Shown in pieces: positions 16,301 through 24,500 of a DNA stretch of 30,311 nucleotides. How positions within the stretch are numbered: the stretch's first letter is position 1; each line of letters begins with the position of its first letter. Below the pieces are notes generated by a model. It searched no databases and was not told where the DNA came from. It saw only the letters and a list, made by a program, of their open reading frames with translations. Source of the DNA: CAITSH01 sp945892985 (GTDB taxonomy: Bacteria; Pseudomonadota; Gammaproteobacteria; Burkholderiales; SG8-39). Position numbers and translations under genes: made by a program. The stretch is taken from positions 1 through 30,311 of the forward strand of contig CAMDDU010000051.1 of assembly GCA_945892985.1 (NCBI GenBank). The letters are read 5' to 3'.

Positions 16301-16805
16301 AGCCATTACAGCCATGGGTGACGCTGCAGAGCGATACCTCAAGTTGCACACAGCATCGCGCATCCTGAAGTGGTCGATAGAGAAGTTCCGCGAGACCAAG
16401 CAAGGCCCCATGCTTGCGAAGGCGTCTGCCATTTTCAGTGGGCTGACGCTGGACTCTTTCAGCCGACTACTGGTCGACTCGGAAGAGGCGACACCGCGGC
16501 TGTTCGGCATCCGCCCAAGCGGCGAGCAGGTCGACGTGGCCGGAATGAGTGAGGGTTCGCGAGATCAGCTTTACCTAGCGCTTCGCTTGGCTGTTCTGGA
16601 ACTGCAGTTAGACCAGGGTCTCAGCATGCCCCTCATTGCGGATGACCTTTTCATCAACTTTGACGACACCCGGACAGCAGCTGGCCTCAAGGTCCTGGGC
16701 GAGCTATCCCGCAAGATGCAAGTCGTGTTCTTGACCCACCACGATCATCTTGTGCCCTTGGCCAAGGACGTACTTGGTGCTGACTTAAATATTGTTTTTC
16801 TATGA
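13323..16805 (+). CDS. Rad50/SbcC-like coiled-coil ATPase (YhaN type)
   Basis: A 1160-residue SMC-like ATPase. The N-terminus MRIRELNLIRYGKFTG is followed by Walker A GPNEAGKST (33-41). Roughly residues 200-950 are long Gln/Glu/Ala/Arg-rich helices typical of antiparallel coiled coils. The C-terminal half-site has signature GMSEGSRDQLYLALRLA (from 1074), Walker B LIADDLFINFDD (D1107, D1108) and the H-loop VVFLTHHDHL. It has no obvious CxxC zinc hook, so it fits YhaN better than canonical SbcC. It should gate the nuclease of the upstream gene. An in-frame ATG at 13284 overlapping the upstream gene is possible, but the conserved N-terminus begins at 13323. Confidence 0.85.
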   Translation: MRIRELNLIRYGKFTGRSLALPLRDRDIHLVVGPNEAGKSTVRTAIGEWLFGMPIRTPLAFRHPMPELRVGGIIEKLPSGEAGGEQLAFDRTKGNKNTLRTPADAILPEATLQSWLGSLQVQAFNRMYALDHTTLVEGGAGILSASDDIGRMLFQSAAGVEHLGDALRKLQDEADALWAPRKSSSRIYYQAYDAYETATADFKLATLRTKDWKAQHDALVSTEAALAEARERDVDIRRQLSRLERIRRVRPMLLALDAARTQRDELLAAGEIPLLAENAAQVLNDARQEMVLVAADLQRLQNDASQAQLELEGTHLDRHILSLAADITELNERRLQFRAHSTDMTKRSEEIRMEWLRVQELAGDLGWTVESEDAVRQRLPATPVRSRLVRLLKDRVALFQDLRTARSNFSERQQQVQHAQQALGRLTAGAVNPELASAVELALKLGDHAAGMSELQQKVDALGQKIDTGLAALGSWRKEPDALKAMVAPESVFVQGLIEQHRSDAAETQSQRDALDGKTQDIQRLELELQQLVRDFQPISLSQVQEARRGRDEAWQGIKVAPQELTDRAIEFESHIVEADNLADARLDRAQYEAARQAKAERIEQQRLEQSTLESRIQRVQTRMDARIAEWHALSISCGLPQLPLEMAPVWLQQRQLVLDLVGEKADAERQQAVGREAAAKIQQSLWCRLGAEGSEGPAPELAECLRRARAQITLADQAQGQRDTLEQQLHEGQSSIVTLQGSVKSAQDAWEAWNQSWQAAVLAAAYEASVLADQVEHEIEAMQEVERLLAHIRSIRSERIDQMQADLDGLARSAKILAERTAPDLENHSAEDIALELARRLEQAKQAATTAAELQSRLARTNEELAAAQQRELSVQASLAPLMTTAGADEVSALGRAIERSNLRREVGHKIQSAESDLTQAADGLPVEELRAEISDIGPDELKAQLDRLAELSGEVVEKIAALSNSYGTRKTEFDAFDGTDLAAKAEARRQEAITAMGDAAERYLKLHTASRILKWSIEKFRETKQGPMLAKASAIFSGLTLDSFSRLLVDSEEATPRLFGIRPSGEQVDVAGMSEGSRDQLYLALRLAVLELQLDQGLSMPLIADDLFINFDDTRTAAGLKVLGELSRKMQVVFLTHHDHLVPLAKDVLGADLNIVFL

Positions 16806-17038
16806 TATCCACGAGGGCAAAGGTTCAGGCATACGACAGCTATCCACTTGCCCATACTTCCAAAGACGGATTACGAGTCGCGGACGCGGGTTCGATGCCG
16901 CAAATGGGCATCGCACCGACGGCGGTGCTGGGGCTCTTAGCTGATGCCGACCGTAGGCGGGCACCGATATACTCGCCTGCAGAAGGGGCTGGCTTCGGCA
17001 CCATTCCGCAGGAGATTGAAGCGCTTCTAACGCGCTGA
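16802..17038 (+). CDS. Small ORF overlapping the ATPase stop, doubtful
   Basis: A 78-residue frame whose ATG overlaps the TGA of the coiled-coil ATPase (ATGA), a layout that would allow translational coupling. The product (MISTRAKVQAYDSYPLAH...) has no recognised motif. From about residue 27 on, its DNA aligns with the start of the repeat element that recurs at 19379, so it may be a chance fusion of a gene end with repeat debris. The stop is followed 38 nt later by a strong hairpin. Confidence 0.25.
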   Translation: MISTRAKVQAYDSYPLAHTSKDGLRVADAGSMPQMGIAPTAVLGLLADADRRRAPIYSPAEGAGFGTIPQEIEALLTR

Positions 17039-17390
17039 GTTACATAGGTTTGGTGCGCGCTGCCAGCCCAAGACCAATTCAAAACCCCAACGGGTCTTCG
17101 TTGGGGTTTTGAATCGCACGAATGCGGGAGTTCCTACGAATTATCGCAGGTTCGTGCGGGAGGTTGCGGACTACGCCGATAGGCCATCCGCCCAGTGCAA
17201 GGCGGCTTTTCGCGCTCTCTGGGCCGGGACCAAGCAAAAGTCCGAAGTCCGCGAGTACGAAAACTTCCCGCTGTTTAAAACCGAAATTTACGTGCGGCCG
17301 AATCGAGCAATTGATTCCCGGCATTGGCTGGCGAAGGCAACTCTCAGGGGGCATCGCCCGAGTTCGAACGGCGGGTGTTTCCGTTTCTAG
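16880..17390 (+). repeat. Diverged ~0.5 kb direct repeat element, copy 1
   Basis: It aligns by eye with 19379-19905 at equivalent spacing: GCGGACGCGGGTTCGAT (16880), TTCCGCAG (about 17005), GCGCTGAGTTA (17032), the hairpin at 17077, AATGCGGGAGTTCC, GGCCATCCGCCCAGT, CCGAAGTCCGCGAGTACG, AATCGAGCAATTGATTC and GGCGGGTGTTTCCGTTTCT (to about 17390). Parts align closely and others loosely with small indels. One + frame after the hairpin reads NAGVPTNYRRFVREVADYAD and is open to about 17390, but copy 2 has a stop in it. Origin unknown. Confidence 0.6.
17077..17114 (+). terminator. Strong 16-bp hairpin inside repeat copy 1
   Basis: ATTCAAAACCCCAACG (17077-17092) pairs perfectly with CGTTGGGGTTTTGAAT (17099-17114) around the loop GGTCTT. 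The rising arm contains GGGGTTTT, so it resembles a rho-independent terminator working in either direction. It may end transcription of the nuclease/ATPase operon. The same hairpin recurs at 19574-19613. Confidence 0.65.
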
Positions 17391-17522
17391 ACTCGCATAG
17401 TTGCAGAGGGTTTTGATCTTCGCCGAAGTAGCACCAGCTCAGAAAATAGAAGTAGTCCTCTCGTGAAGGCATCCTCCTAAGGTGAGTCGGCTTTTTTGAC
17501 CATAATCTTGCGGGGCGCGTAA
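17391..17522. other. Short gap downstream of the minus-strand cassette
   Basis: No gene is seen between repeat copy 1 and the stop of the 362-residue minus-strand gene. GGCTTTTTTGACC near 17489 is T-rich on the + strand, but I find no convincing stem in front of it. Confidence 0.4.
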
Positions 17523-18611
17523 TCAAGGCCAGTCGTAGGGCATGAGTTGCCGCTTGTTGGTCACGATCGGGATTAGTACCTTGCGGGCGAGCGTGCGCGA
17601 CGCGTAGGCAGCAAAGTCGGCCTCGCTTTCCTTCATGAGGTCTGGATCCCAGCGGTCGGTGAGCAGGATGACGACTTCGGCGATGTCAAAGCAATGGATC
17701 AGGTGCGCGCGCACCTCACGCATGACGTTGGGCACCCCATGGCGCGCGCGCCCATCGCGTCCCTTGGCTATTGCCAGGACGATCGGCCCGCAGTGGCCCG
17801 GGCTGTCTCCGGGTATCACCACAATGCTCCCGTCCTTAGTCAATTCCGGGAACAGTTCTCCACCGCTGGCCAGGATGTCGCGGATCCGATCGATGTCGTA
17901 CTCCGCAAGCATTCGCCGAAGCGCGTTGATCAACCGGCCAACGAGCTCACGAGTTTGATGCTTGATCTTGGCCTCGTCTAGGATGCCGTTAATTTCGTCG
18001 ATGTTCATATTGGTCTCTCCCCGTAATCGTCGCACTGCCCCGAACAGGGGCGAGTAGCGTTCACCAAGCGCTGATCCGCCTGGCAGTCGCGCATTCGAAT
18101 AAATAAATGAGTTGCTGATGTACCCGGTCAGCGCTCCGTAAAGTGCAGCTCTCTTCGAGCGGTCCAGCCCTTGGATCGACTCCATCGCAGCGTCGATCGC
18201 GCCGCTGGACCAGCGGGGCGCATCAGTCGAAACGCTGGCATAAAGGATCGATTTCCTGACCTGGCAGAAGAACTCGAACAGGTCTTCTATGTTTTGAGAC
18301 TGTGCCAGTGCGGGCTCAGGTCGTTCTTCCTCGGCCACCACTGCGCCGTTTCGAGCCAGTTCGGCCTTGGAGGAAACACGGCCCACCACGGCTTCATCAT
18401 GGGGCTTGCGCCAAGCCTGGTCTTGCGGCCACAAGCTGCTGTGGACAGCGAGCAGTTCCTCCATTTCCGACAGGGCGCAAGCCAGACGGTGCGCGATAAA
18501 CGACGGGCGCAGGCCATCAGCCGGCAGCCGGCCCGCATTTTCCGAAGCCGCAGACCACGCGCGAACGGCAAGGGCAGTCGCCTGGATCAGCTTTTGAAGT
18601 TCTCGCTTCAC
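17523..18611 (-). CDS. Unrecognised protein, second gene of a two-gene cassette
   Basis: A 362-residue protein that I do not recognise. It has an N-terminal helical region (1-90), an acidic linker (about 91-110), a middle helical region, and a C-terminal alpha/beta-looking part: DGSIVVIPGDSPGHCGPIVL, then EVVILLTDRWDPDL and KVLIPIVTNKRQLMPYDW. The alternating hydrophobic strands with Asp and Trp could form a Rossmann-like or nuclease-like core, but no named motif is clear. The start is GTG at 18611, sharing GTGA with the stop of the upstream gene, so translation is probably coupled. The coding potential is solid: a long frame with typical codon use. Its place in a defence island, between two repeat copies, suggests a mobile defence or toxin cassette; this is inference. 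Confidence 0.7.
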   Translation of the reverse strand: MKRELQKLIQATALAVRAWSAASENAGRLPADGLRPSFIAHRLACALSEMEELLAVHSSLWPQDQAWRKPHDEAVVGRVSSKAELARNGAVVAEEERPEPALAQSQNIEDLFEFFCQVRKSILYASVSTDAPRWSSGAIDAAMESIQGLDRSKRAALYGALTGYISNSFIYSNARLPGGSALGERYSPLFGAVRRLRGETNMNIDEINGILDEAKIKHQTRELVGRLINALRRMLAEYDIDRIRDILASGGELFPELTKDGSIVVIPGDSPGHCGPIVLAIAKGRDGRARHGVPNVMREVRAHLIHCFDIAEVVILLTDRWDPDLMKESEADFAAYASRTLARKVLIPIVTNKRQLMPYDWP

Positions 18612-19120
18612 GCTAAAGGCACCGGCTTTTCCGAGATCGCTTTCACTCGATCCAGTTCCGCTTTAAGGGCTGAAGGGCCGCCTGCTGGAGGTGCGAAGCG
18701 CTCCACTGAAAAGTTCCGGAGCATGTTGCCCCGCCGCTGATTGCCCAGATGCTCGACGTACCTGACCATCTGCTCGATCTTGCGCAGCGAGGGTCTGTGC
18801 GACCGATTGAAGTCCTCGTGGTAACAGGTGAGGACTGTGTCGGTGCTGCGTGAGACGATCGTGGTCAGCAAACGGTCATCAACGAAGTGATTTGCTGGAT
18901 CGTAGTACGCAATGCCGTCGCGCCCGCTGGCGCGGTTGTTCGACCCCTCGCCCGAAAAGCAGAGCCACGCCGTGGACAAGACTTTTATCGACTCCCGCTC
19001 GTAGTCGTCCTCTGTGATGGACGAAACGGGAAGTCCGAGCACGTCCTCTAGGCATGCCGCGTCTTTGCTCAACCGCTTTTTGAAATGGGTCTGAAGGCTC
19101 TGTTTGTTCCATTTGGGCAT
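18608..19120 (-). CDS. Unrecognised protein, first gene of a two-gene cassette
   Basis: A 170-residue soluble protein of unknown family, basic at the N-terminus (MPKWNKQSLQTHFKKRLSKD). It contains GRDGIAYYDPANHFVDDRLL and VLTCYHEDFNRSHRPSLRKI. It has no signal peptide or membrane segment. The minus-strand ATG at 19120 is preceded by GAGGCG about 5 nt upstream, a good ribosome binding site. Its stop overlaps the start of the 362-residue gene, so the two form an operon. No neighbour outside the pair shares its strand within several kb, which supports a self-contained cassette. Confidence 0.7.
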   Translation of the reverse strand: MPKWNKQSLQTHFKKRLSKDAACLEDVLGLPVSSITEDDYERESIKVLSTAWLCFSGEGSNNRASGRDGIAYYDPANHFVDDRLLTTIVSRSTDTVLTCYHEDFNRSHRPSLRKIEQMVRYVEHLGNQRRGNMLRNFSVERFAPPAGGPSALKAELDRVKAISEKPVPLA

Positions 19121-19201
19121 GTTTTCGCCTCAATTGCTCAACATTTGTGCAAAGAATTCCCTGGCCCCGGTAGCCGAGGGGCGCCTGTCCAACGATCTTA
19201 A

Positions 19202-19528
19202 ATGGCGGCAGGCTCACCAGATGAGCTTCCCGACGGGATCCCGGACATGCGACCAAGCGCTGGAAGCGCAACGGATGGAGCCCAAGTCACACCGATAGCT
19301 GCATTTAGGGCTATGCGCCCGACGGTCGTCAAGGTGCGCGCGCGTTTCGTGGCCAATCCGGGCGCGACGATCGTAGGTGCGGACGTGGGTTCGATTGCGA
19401 AACACGGCATCAAACTAGTGGTGATTCTGGCGGCGCGCATCGCGGCGGTGAGCGGGTCACGCTGCAACGATTCTCTCCATTTTGAAACTGAATCTGAACC
19501 GTTCCGCAGTGATTTGCACCGGTTGTAA
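19202..19528 (+). pseudogene. Possible C-terminal gene remnant leading into repeat copy 2
   Basis: A + frame of 108 codons ends at 19526-19528, just before the copy-2 hairpin. Its last 50 codons (GADVGSIAKHGIKLVVILAA...) align with the corresponding part of copy 1 (VADAGSMPQMGI...), where the frame also stops just before the hairpin. This suggests both copies carry the tail of one decayed gene followed by its terminator. No family is recognised and no ribosome binding site is convincing. Confidence 0.25.
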
Positions 19529-19905
19529 GGCGCTGAGTTAGCTAGGTTTGGCGCTGGTGACGCCGCCTCCACCAATTCAAAACCCCAACGGGTCGCCGTT
19601 GGGGTTTTGAATTATCTGAATGCGGGGGTTCCCGCGGCTTATCGCGGGTTCCTGCAGAAGGTGGCGGCCTTCGCCGATGGGGCATCCGCCCAGTTCTAGG
19701 CCACGTTTCGCTCTCTCCGCGCCGTTGCTCTCTCGGGGTCTGGATCGGGCAAAAGGCCGAAGTCCACAAGCACGGCAAATTATCGTTTTCAGAAGCCATA
19801 GCTTACGCGCGGACAAATCGAGCGGTTGATTCGCAGCATAGGTAGGGGAGCCGAACTATCAGCGACATCACCCGACTTCGAAAGATGGGTGTCCCCGTTT
19901 CTTGC
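19379..19905 (+). repeat. Diverged ~0.5 kb direct repeat element, copy 2
   Basis: Second copy of the element at 16880-17390. Shared anchors are GCGGACGTGGGTTCGAT (19379), TTCCGCAGTGATTTG (about 19502), GCGCTGAGTTAGCTAGGTTT (19530), the hairpin at 19574, GGGGCATCCGCCCAGTTCTA, CCGAAGTCCACAAGCACGG, AATCGAGCGGTTGATTC and GATGGGTGTCCCCGTTTCT. It has an in-frame TAG where copy 1 is open, plus an indel, so it is not coding there. The two copies bracket the minus-strand two-gene cassette in direct orientation. Confidence 0.6.
19574..19613 (+). terminator. Strong 17-bp hairpin inside repeat copy 2
   Basis: AATTCAAAACCCCAACG (19574-19590) pairs perfectly with CGTTGGGGTTTTGAATT (19597-19613) around the loop GGTCGC. 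It differs from the copy-1 hairpin only in the loop and outermost bases, while the surrounding repeat has diverged much more. Confidence 0.65.
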
Positions 19906-20283
19906 TATGAGCGGCTTGCCGAGCAGGGCTACCACGTCGGACTGAAGATGGCCGGCTTCTGTCGCCACGTTGGAATTGGGTGCCGTCCCGATCGGCTCCT
20001 CGCATTGCGGTGGTATTTAGCTATCGCGACGGGCTGGGGGAAGGAGCGATTCGCCGACGATCTTGTTCGATGCTTGCGCAACACTGATCACAAGACGGAG
20101 CTAGGGCGAGATGCGATTGCATGGATACGCGACGCAGCAAAGATCGGGGCGGCTGGCCAGAACATGCTACTCAGCGTGGACGAAGGGCCAACGAGTGACC
20201 CCGTCGCTCACGATGCTGGCGTTGGCTACCTAGGCACGGACCCGCTGGTCCGGGTGGACGGTAAGTCAGGCGCGACGACCTAA
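19885..20283 (+). CDS. Sel1-repeat-like protein fragment
   Basis: A 132-residue frame. GLKMAGFCRHVGIGC followed by RPDRLLALRWYLAIATGWG fits one Sel1-like (SLR/TPR-related) repeat, pattern LG..Y..G.GV..D...AL.WY..AA..G. A single repeat is fewer than usual, and the first codons (MGVPVS) lie inside repeat copy 2. The real gene may therefore have lost its N-terminus by recombination at the repeat. No convincing ribosome binding site precedes ATG 19885. SLR proteins act as protein-interaction scaffolds; no specific role can be inferred. Confidence 0.4.
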   Translation: MGVPVSCYERLAEQGYHVGLKMAGFCRHVGIGCRPDRLLALRWYLAIATGWGKERFADDLVRCLRNTDHKTELGRDAIAWIRDAAKIGAAGQNMLLSVDEGPTSDPVAHDAGVGYLGTDPLVRVDGKSGATT

Positions 20284-20321
20284 GTTGCTGCACCATTGGT
20301 ATAGATCGCACAGGAGGAAGA

Positions 20322-20540
20322 ATGGCAAAGGGTGTCGAGATCGGTTCCCGGAGCTTCCTGACCCAGAGTAGTGCCCTGGAACACTACAAGGCCGTGCTGC
20401 ACCGGTACCAGGACGGGCAGCGCGTCTCCGACCAGGGTGACCATACCGATCTGGTCGCGCTCATCGATCGGTACGGCCCGGTGCTCGAGGCGGTCGGCGA
20501 ACCAACCAAGGTGGACGGCCAGATCGCACATTTCGAGTGA
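20322..20540 (+). CDS. DUF3223/DCL-like protein, probably C-terminally truncated
   Basis: A 72-residue frame with a strong ribosome binding site (AGGAGGAAG directly before ATG 20322). The pattern GSRSFLTQSSALEHYKAVLH, then RYQDGQRVS and DLVALIDRYGPVLE, resembles the small DUF3223/DCL family (F-x-S-x-x-x-A-x-x-x-x-x-x-I-L-x-R-Y). Family members normally continue for 20-30 more residues into a conserved C-terminal region that is missing here. The frame ends where transposase-like sequence begins, so an ISL3 insertion probably cut it. Function in this family is not well established in bacteria. Confidence 0.5.
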   Translation: MAKGVEIGSRSFLTQSSALEHYKAVLHRYQDGQRVSDQGDHTDLVALIDRYGPVLEAVGEPTKVDGQIAHFE

Positions 20541-20559
20541 CGTCTGAACACAGGGACTG

Positions 20560-21063
20560 GCTGGAGCAGTTCCGGTTTCTGGATGGGCCTGATGTGGGGC
20601 ATGCGCAAGAACCTCGGCGGCTGGACGCGCGTGCAGACCAACGCGGTGATTCGAGTCTGACGAGCGCGCGCGCATGGCGGCTGAAGATGGCGCTGCGCGA
20701 CGTCTCTGCACGCGCAGCGGCAAGCAACGAGGTGCTGCTGGCACGCACCGACTTGAACGCCTGGCTGAGCTGGGTCAGGCGGCTGCCGGCTTGAGCCGTT
20801 CAAGCAGCTGGCCAAGACGATTGCTGAGCGCGCCGAGCCCGTCGTGCGGGGAATGATCGATAACCGATCGAACGCCTTCGTCGCAGCTATGAACGGCTTG
20901 CTGCAACAGGCCAAGCGCGCCGCTCGCGGCTTCAGAACCGCAACCAACTTCATCGCCATCGCCTACCTGCGAATGTCCAAGCTCAAGCACCTGCCAGCTC
21001 ATCCATTTGCCCTGGCCGCACCGAAATGAGATTGTTCGTTTCCACACTAAACGGCATAGAGCC
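20560..21063 (+). pseudogene. ISL3-family transposase remnant, frameshifted
   Basis: Three frames together give the C-terminal part of an ISL3 transposase: MGLMWGMRKNLGGWTRVQTN (about 20572), then ARAWRLKMALRDVSARAAAS (from about 20665), then LEPFKQLAKTIAER and NAFVAAMNGLLQQAKRAARG up to the stop at 21027-21029. These match the usual order W.L..AL, RLEPFK.LA.T and N...E..N.L.Q.AK..ARG. At least two frameshifts make it inactive. GGCATAGAGCC (21053-21063), reading GGCTCTATGCC on the other strand, may be the terminal inverted repeat. Confidence 0.65.
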
Positions 21064-21541
21064 CACTTCAGCGGCCAACTGGTCGCAGAGGTTGCGGTCT
21101 CAGCCTGGGTGGGGGCCGCAGGCCGACCTGCGCTGTTGGCGCGACGGTTGGGATAGGTCCGTACGGGGTCGAAGACCGTCTAAGCCGCGGAGTCCTTGTT
21201 GCGCAGTCAGGCGCGCGGGAAGCACGTGGAACTCACCGCCGATCAGGTGCGGCTGGCCAAGGAATGAGTGGGCGCCCGCCAAATCTGGCGGGTTCTTGTT
21301 GTGTTCTTGTGAATTGGCCCTTGCGAAGGTGCGCGGGCAGTCGATGCATTAGGATGAACTGCTGGCGAATCGAACTCCGGCCCAAGACCTCATCGATCAG
21401 TTCCTTAATCACCCAAGCAACCACGCAGATAAGGACATCCGCATCAAGAAGCTCTTCAACAAGAACTGTAATGCCACGAAGCCGGCCGACGTGGAATTCA
21501 AGGCCAAGCGTTAAGACACCGCATGATCAAGAGTCCAGGGA
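21064..21541. other. Debris region upstream of the STAND ATPase gene
   Basis: No intact gene is recognised. A + frame reads RSQARGKHVELTADQVRLAK and stops just before a terminator-like stem at 21275-21292. A second frame, about 21353-21514, reads TPAQDLIDQFLNHPSNHADK and ends in FKAKR. Both look like tails of deleted genes. The promoter of the following large gene must lie here, but I cannot pick one. Confidence 0.35.
21275..21300 (+). terminator. Rho-independent terminator candidate
   Basis: CCCGCC (21275-21280), loop AAATCT, GGCGGG (21287-21292), followed by the T-rich TTCTTGTT. It lies right after the stop of a gene remnant and would insulate the downstream STAND gene from read-through. 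Confidence 0.55.
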
Positions 21542-24500
21542 GTGAAAGTGGTAAAGCAACAAGAACCCTATGAGCATCGGCCCGTTAAGGGGCTACCGGC
21601 GTCCTTGCTCGCGCAAGAGGGGAAAACTGTCGCCGTGATCGCACTGATGCAGCGCGATGCCGGCCTGAACCGTAGATTACGCCGAAAGCTGGAGAGCGGA
21701 GTCAAGGTTCTCAAACCCCTGATTAACATCGAGATGCTCCCGTCTAAGTCGAACCTGTTGAGCTACTTCCTTAGCGACAACTCGCGATTTATGACCTTCT
21801 GGACCATCGTCAAGAAGCTGGGAGAACCCAAGGGCGCTCTAGGGGCGCGAGAGCATGCGTTGGCATTGGACATTCAGCTACTCGAGGCATACGCACCCGA
21901 CTGGAACGAGCTCACGCTGGATGAGTCGGCGCTCGCTGCGGCTTGTCCCGAATGGCCGGCAATTCGGGCGTGGGTGGAGCGGAAGGTCAACCATTTCATC
22001 AGTGTCAAGCAACCGCCGCTTGGCCTATTCATGCTGTGGCCTCGACTCTGTGATGACCTTGGTCGTTGGGACACCTTGGATGCCGAGCACCAGCAGATTG
22101 TCGGCCGCGCCATTTTCTCGCTTTCGTCGGTCAGCGCGACGGATTGGTTCGTCCGCGAGGCCATCGGGCGTTGGCCGAAACTGAAGCCGGAATTAGGCAA
22201 CTTGCTGCAACATCCTGAGGACGCACTGCCAACGCAAGAAGCAGCGCAGCTGTCGGATCCCACCGCATCGCCTGCTCAGCACCAGGAACCTGTTAGCACA
22301 TGGCAGGACGCGTGGCCGGGACTGCTCGATCGGCTTGATGCACTGGGTAAGTCGCTGAGGGAAGAGCCCAATAAGCAAGCCGTCGCTGATTTAGCGCACC
22401 TGTGCAACGAATTCGAGGCAGCTGCGGTAAAGATGCCTGATGAGTCGTCAGCCGTGCTAGCGGCTCTGGGAACCAAGATTGCGGAGTTGGTGGCTATCTG
22501 CAGAGACCTTCAAGGCGGTGCTGAATTCGAGTGGCTCGATGATTCGTTAGTGGAGCAGATCGAGGCTCGTTGGCTTAATTCCCGACACCAGGCGATTGCA
22601 AACGACAGCGTTGCAGCGCTGACCGAAGAGGCCAATCGCGCCGCTGCGCGGAGCCGCGACGCTGCCGAGCTTTACCGCGCAGCGTGGGCTCAAAGATCGG
22701 CTGTCGAATCCCAGGTCGACGCGTCAGGAGAGGGGACTGTAACGGCACGTTCGATTGTTGAAAGCCGTGTGGCAGCGCGCCGCAAGGTGGAGCATCAACA
22801 GGCATTGATGAGCGCTGATGTTGCGTTACAGGACGCACTACTGACCGCCATCTCGCCACATGAGGCGCCGTTCGACATCGAGGTGGACTATCGCCCTGCG
22901 GCAGGTGGGGTCAGTGATGGCGTGAATGATCCGGTTGCTGGCGCAGCGATGGACCACACGGTAGCGACTGTCGTGGGCGGCGAGACGATCACTCCAGAGC
23001 CAACGGCAGCATTGGCGGCCTTACCCAGCGAAGGTGACGTGGGGCCAGCGGCTCTTGACACTTCAGCAGATGATGTTGTGTCGCTCGCAGTACTGCCGCC
23101 GGTTCAGTTGGCGCAAGGACCAGCTGCCCTAGAAGTTCAAATCCACGTTGAGCCCGTTGAGCCCGTTGAGCCCGTTGAGCCAAGAGCGGACGCTCCACGT
23201 GCCGCGGGCGACGTCAACGTCGTAGTGCCACCGCCACTAAGCGGCGGTGAGGAAGAAACCTATTCAGTTGAGGCCGGGGAAGCATGCCGACCAGTCTGGG
23301 CGTTGCTCAAGCAGGGGCGCCTGTCTTTGGCATTTCAGCTTTCGCGAGCCCTGTCTGAGGGCGACAGTGCGCTGCAGGTGCCGCCGCCAGCGTTGCTCGC
23401 CAGCTTGGCGCTCGCCAATCAACTCGTGTTGCCAGATGGCAGCGTCAAGGAGCTGCTCGCCGAAAACCTTGCAAAGGTTTCGGCAGACACTTTCATACAG
23501 CATGGGCCGCGGGCTTGGCATACCGCCCTTAACTTGCTGCTTGTCGCGAGCACACTCAGGCCGATGATCCTTGTACCTGGCGTTGGGGCATCCTCAATCG
23601 CCGGCTATTTGCATCTCGACTCAAAAAAGTACCCTGAGCTCTATAGGCTGGTACAACAGCTGCGCCATTTCAGCGAGCTTCTGCAAGGTTTTAGGATCGA
23701 GCCAGCGACCTTGAAGCTTGCCCGCGACGAGGCTGGGGTGCATTTGGATTTGCAGTCACTGGGGCGCGAGGCCCGCGAGTGGCTGACAGTTCAGGCGCCA
23801 GCAGTGACGATCAGATACGCACCAGCGACGAAAGTGTGGCTTCACTGGTTGAAGAAGCCACAGGGGGTTGTCTCGCAGCTCGTGGAGCCTGCCGTGTCCA
23901 ACCGCCTTGGAGATCTCCAGCGCGTCAAGGAATTGATCGTGGCGATGTCGGACGGGAGTTACTTTCAGCGGCTCGTCCGAGACACGGATCGCAAGCACTT
24001 GAGGCGAACCCGCGGCGAGGACCTTCACGCCGGTGCGCTAGAACACCTAGCACGTTGCGCCGAAGGGGCCGTTGCGATTGCGCGGCGGTGGGTCACCCTG
24101 GTTGAGACCAACGGTCATACTGCAGACCGCGTGCGGTCGCTGCTTCAAGATGTGAGGGTCGCGCTATCAAGCAAGCTGGCGCTCGTGGAGAGCGAGCTGA
24201 AGTGCGAAGACGACCGGGACTCTTGGGGTCTGATTTCCGCCGCGCAGTCGGTCGTGCTGTTTGAGTTGCGAGCCATGTGGAGCTTGTTCGACCCCGCGGC
24301 CGAGTTGCCCCCGGCGGAGCCAACGGCTGCAGAGGTGCTAGCGCGCGACGTGTTACTCGTTCCGCAGTTACGCCTTGCTGACGATTGGCGCATTCGAACT
24401 GACAGACTGGTTGCTATTGAGGCGATATCGGGCTGGGCTAAGAACCCTATCGATTGGCATGACGCTTTTGACGCACGTGTTCGCGATGGTGACCTATACG

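Noticed and set aside
23147..23182. Tandem GTTGAGCCC x4 as a possible regulatory or phase-variation repeat
   Set aside because: The unit is 9 bp, so changes in copy number stay in frame and only lengthen a VEP linker. It cannot switch the gene on or off.
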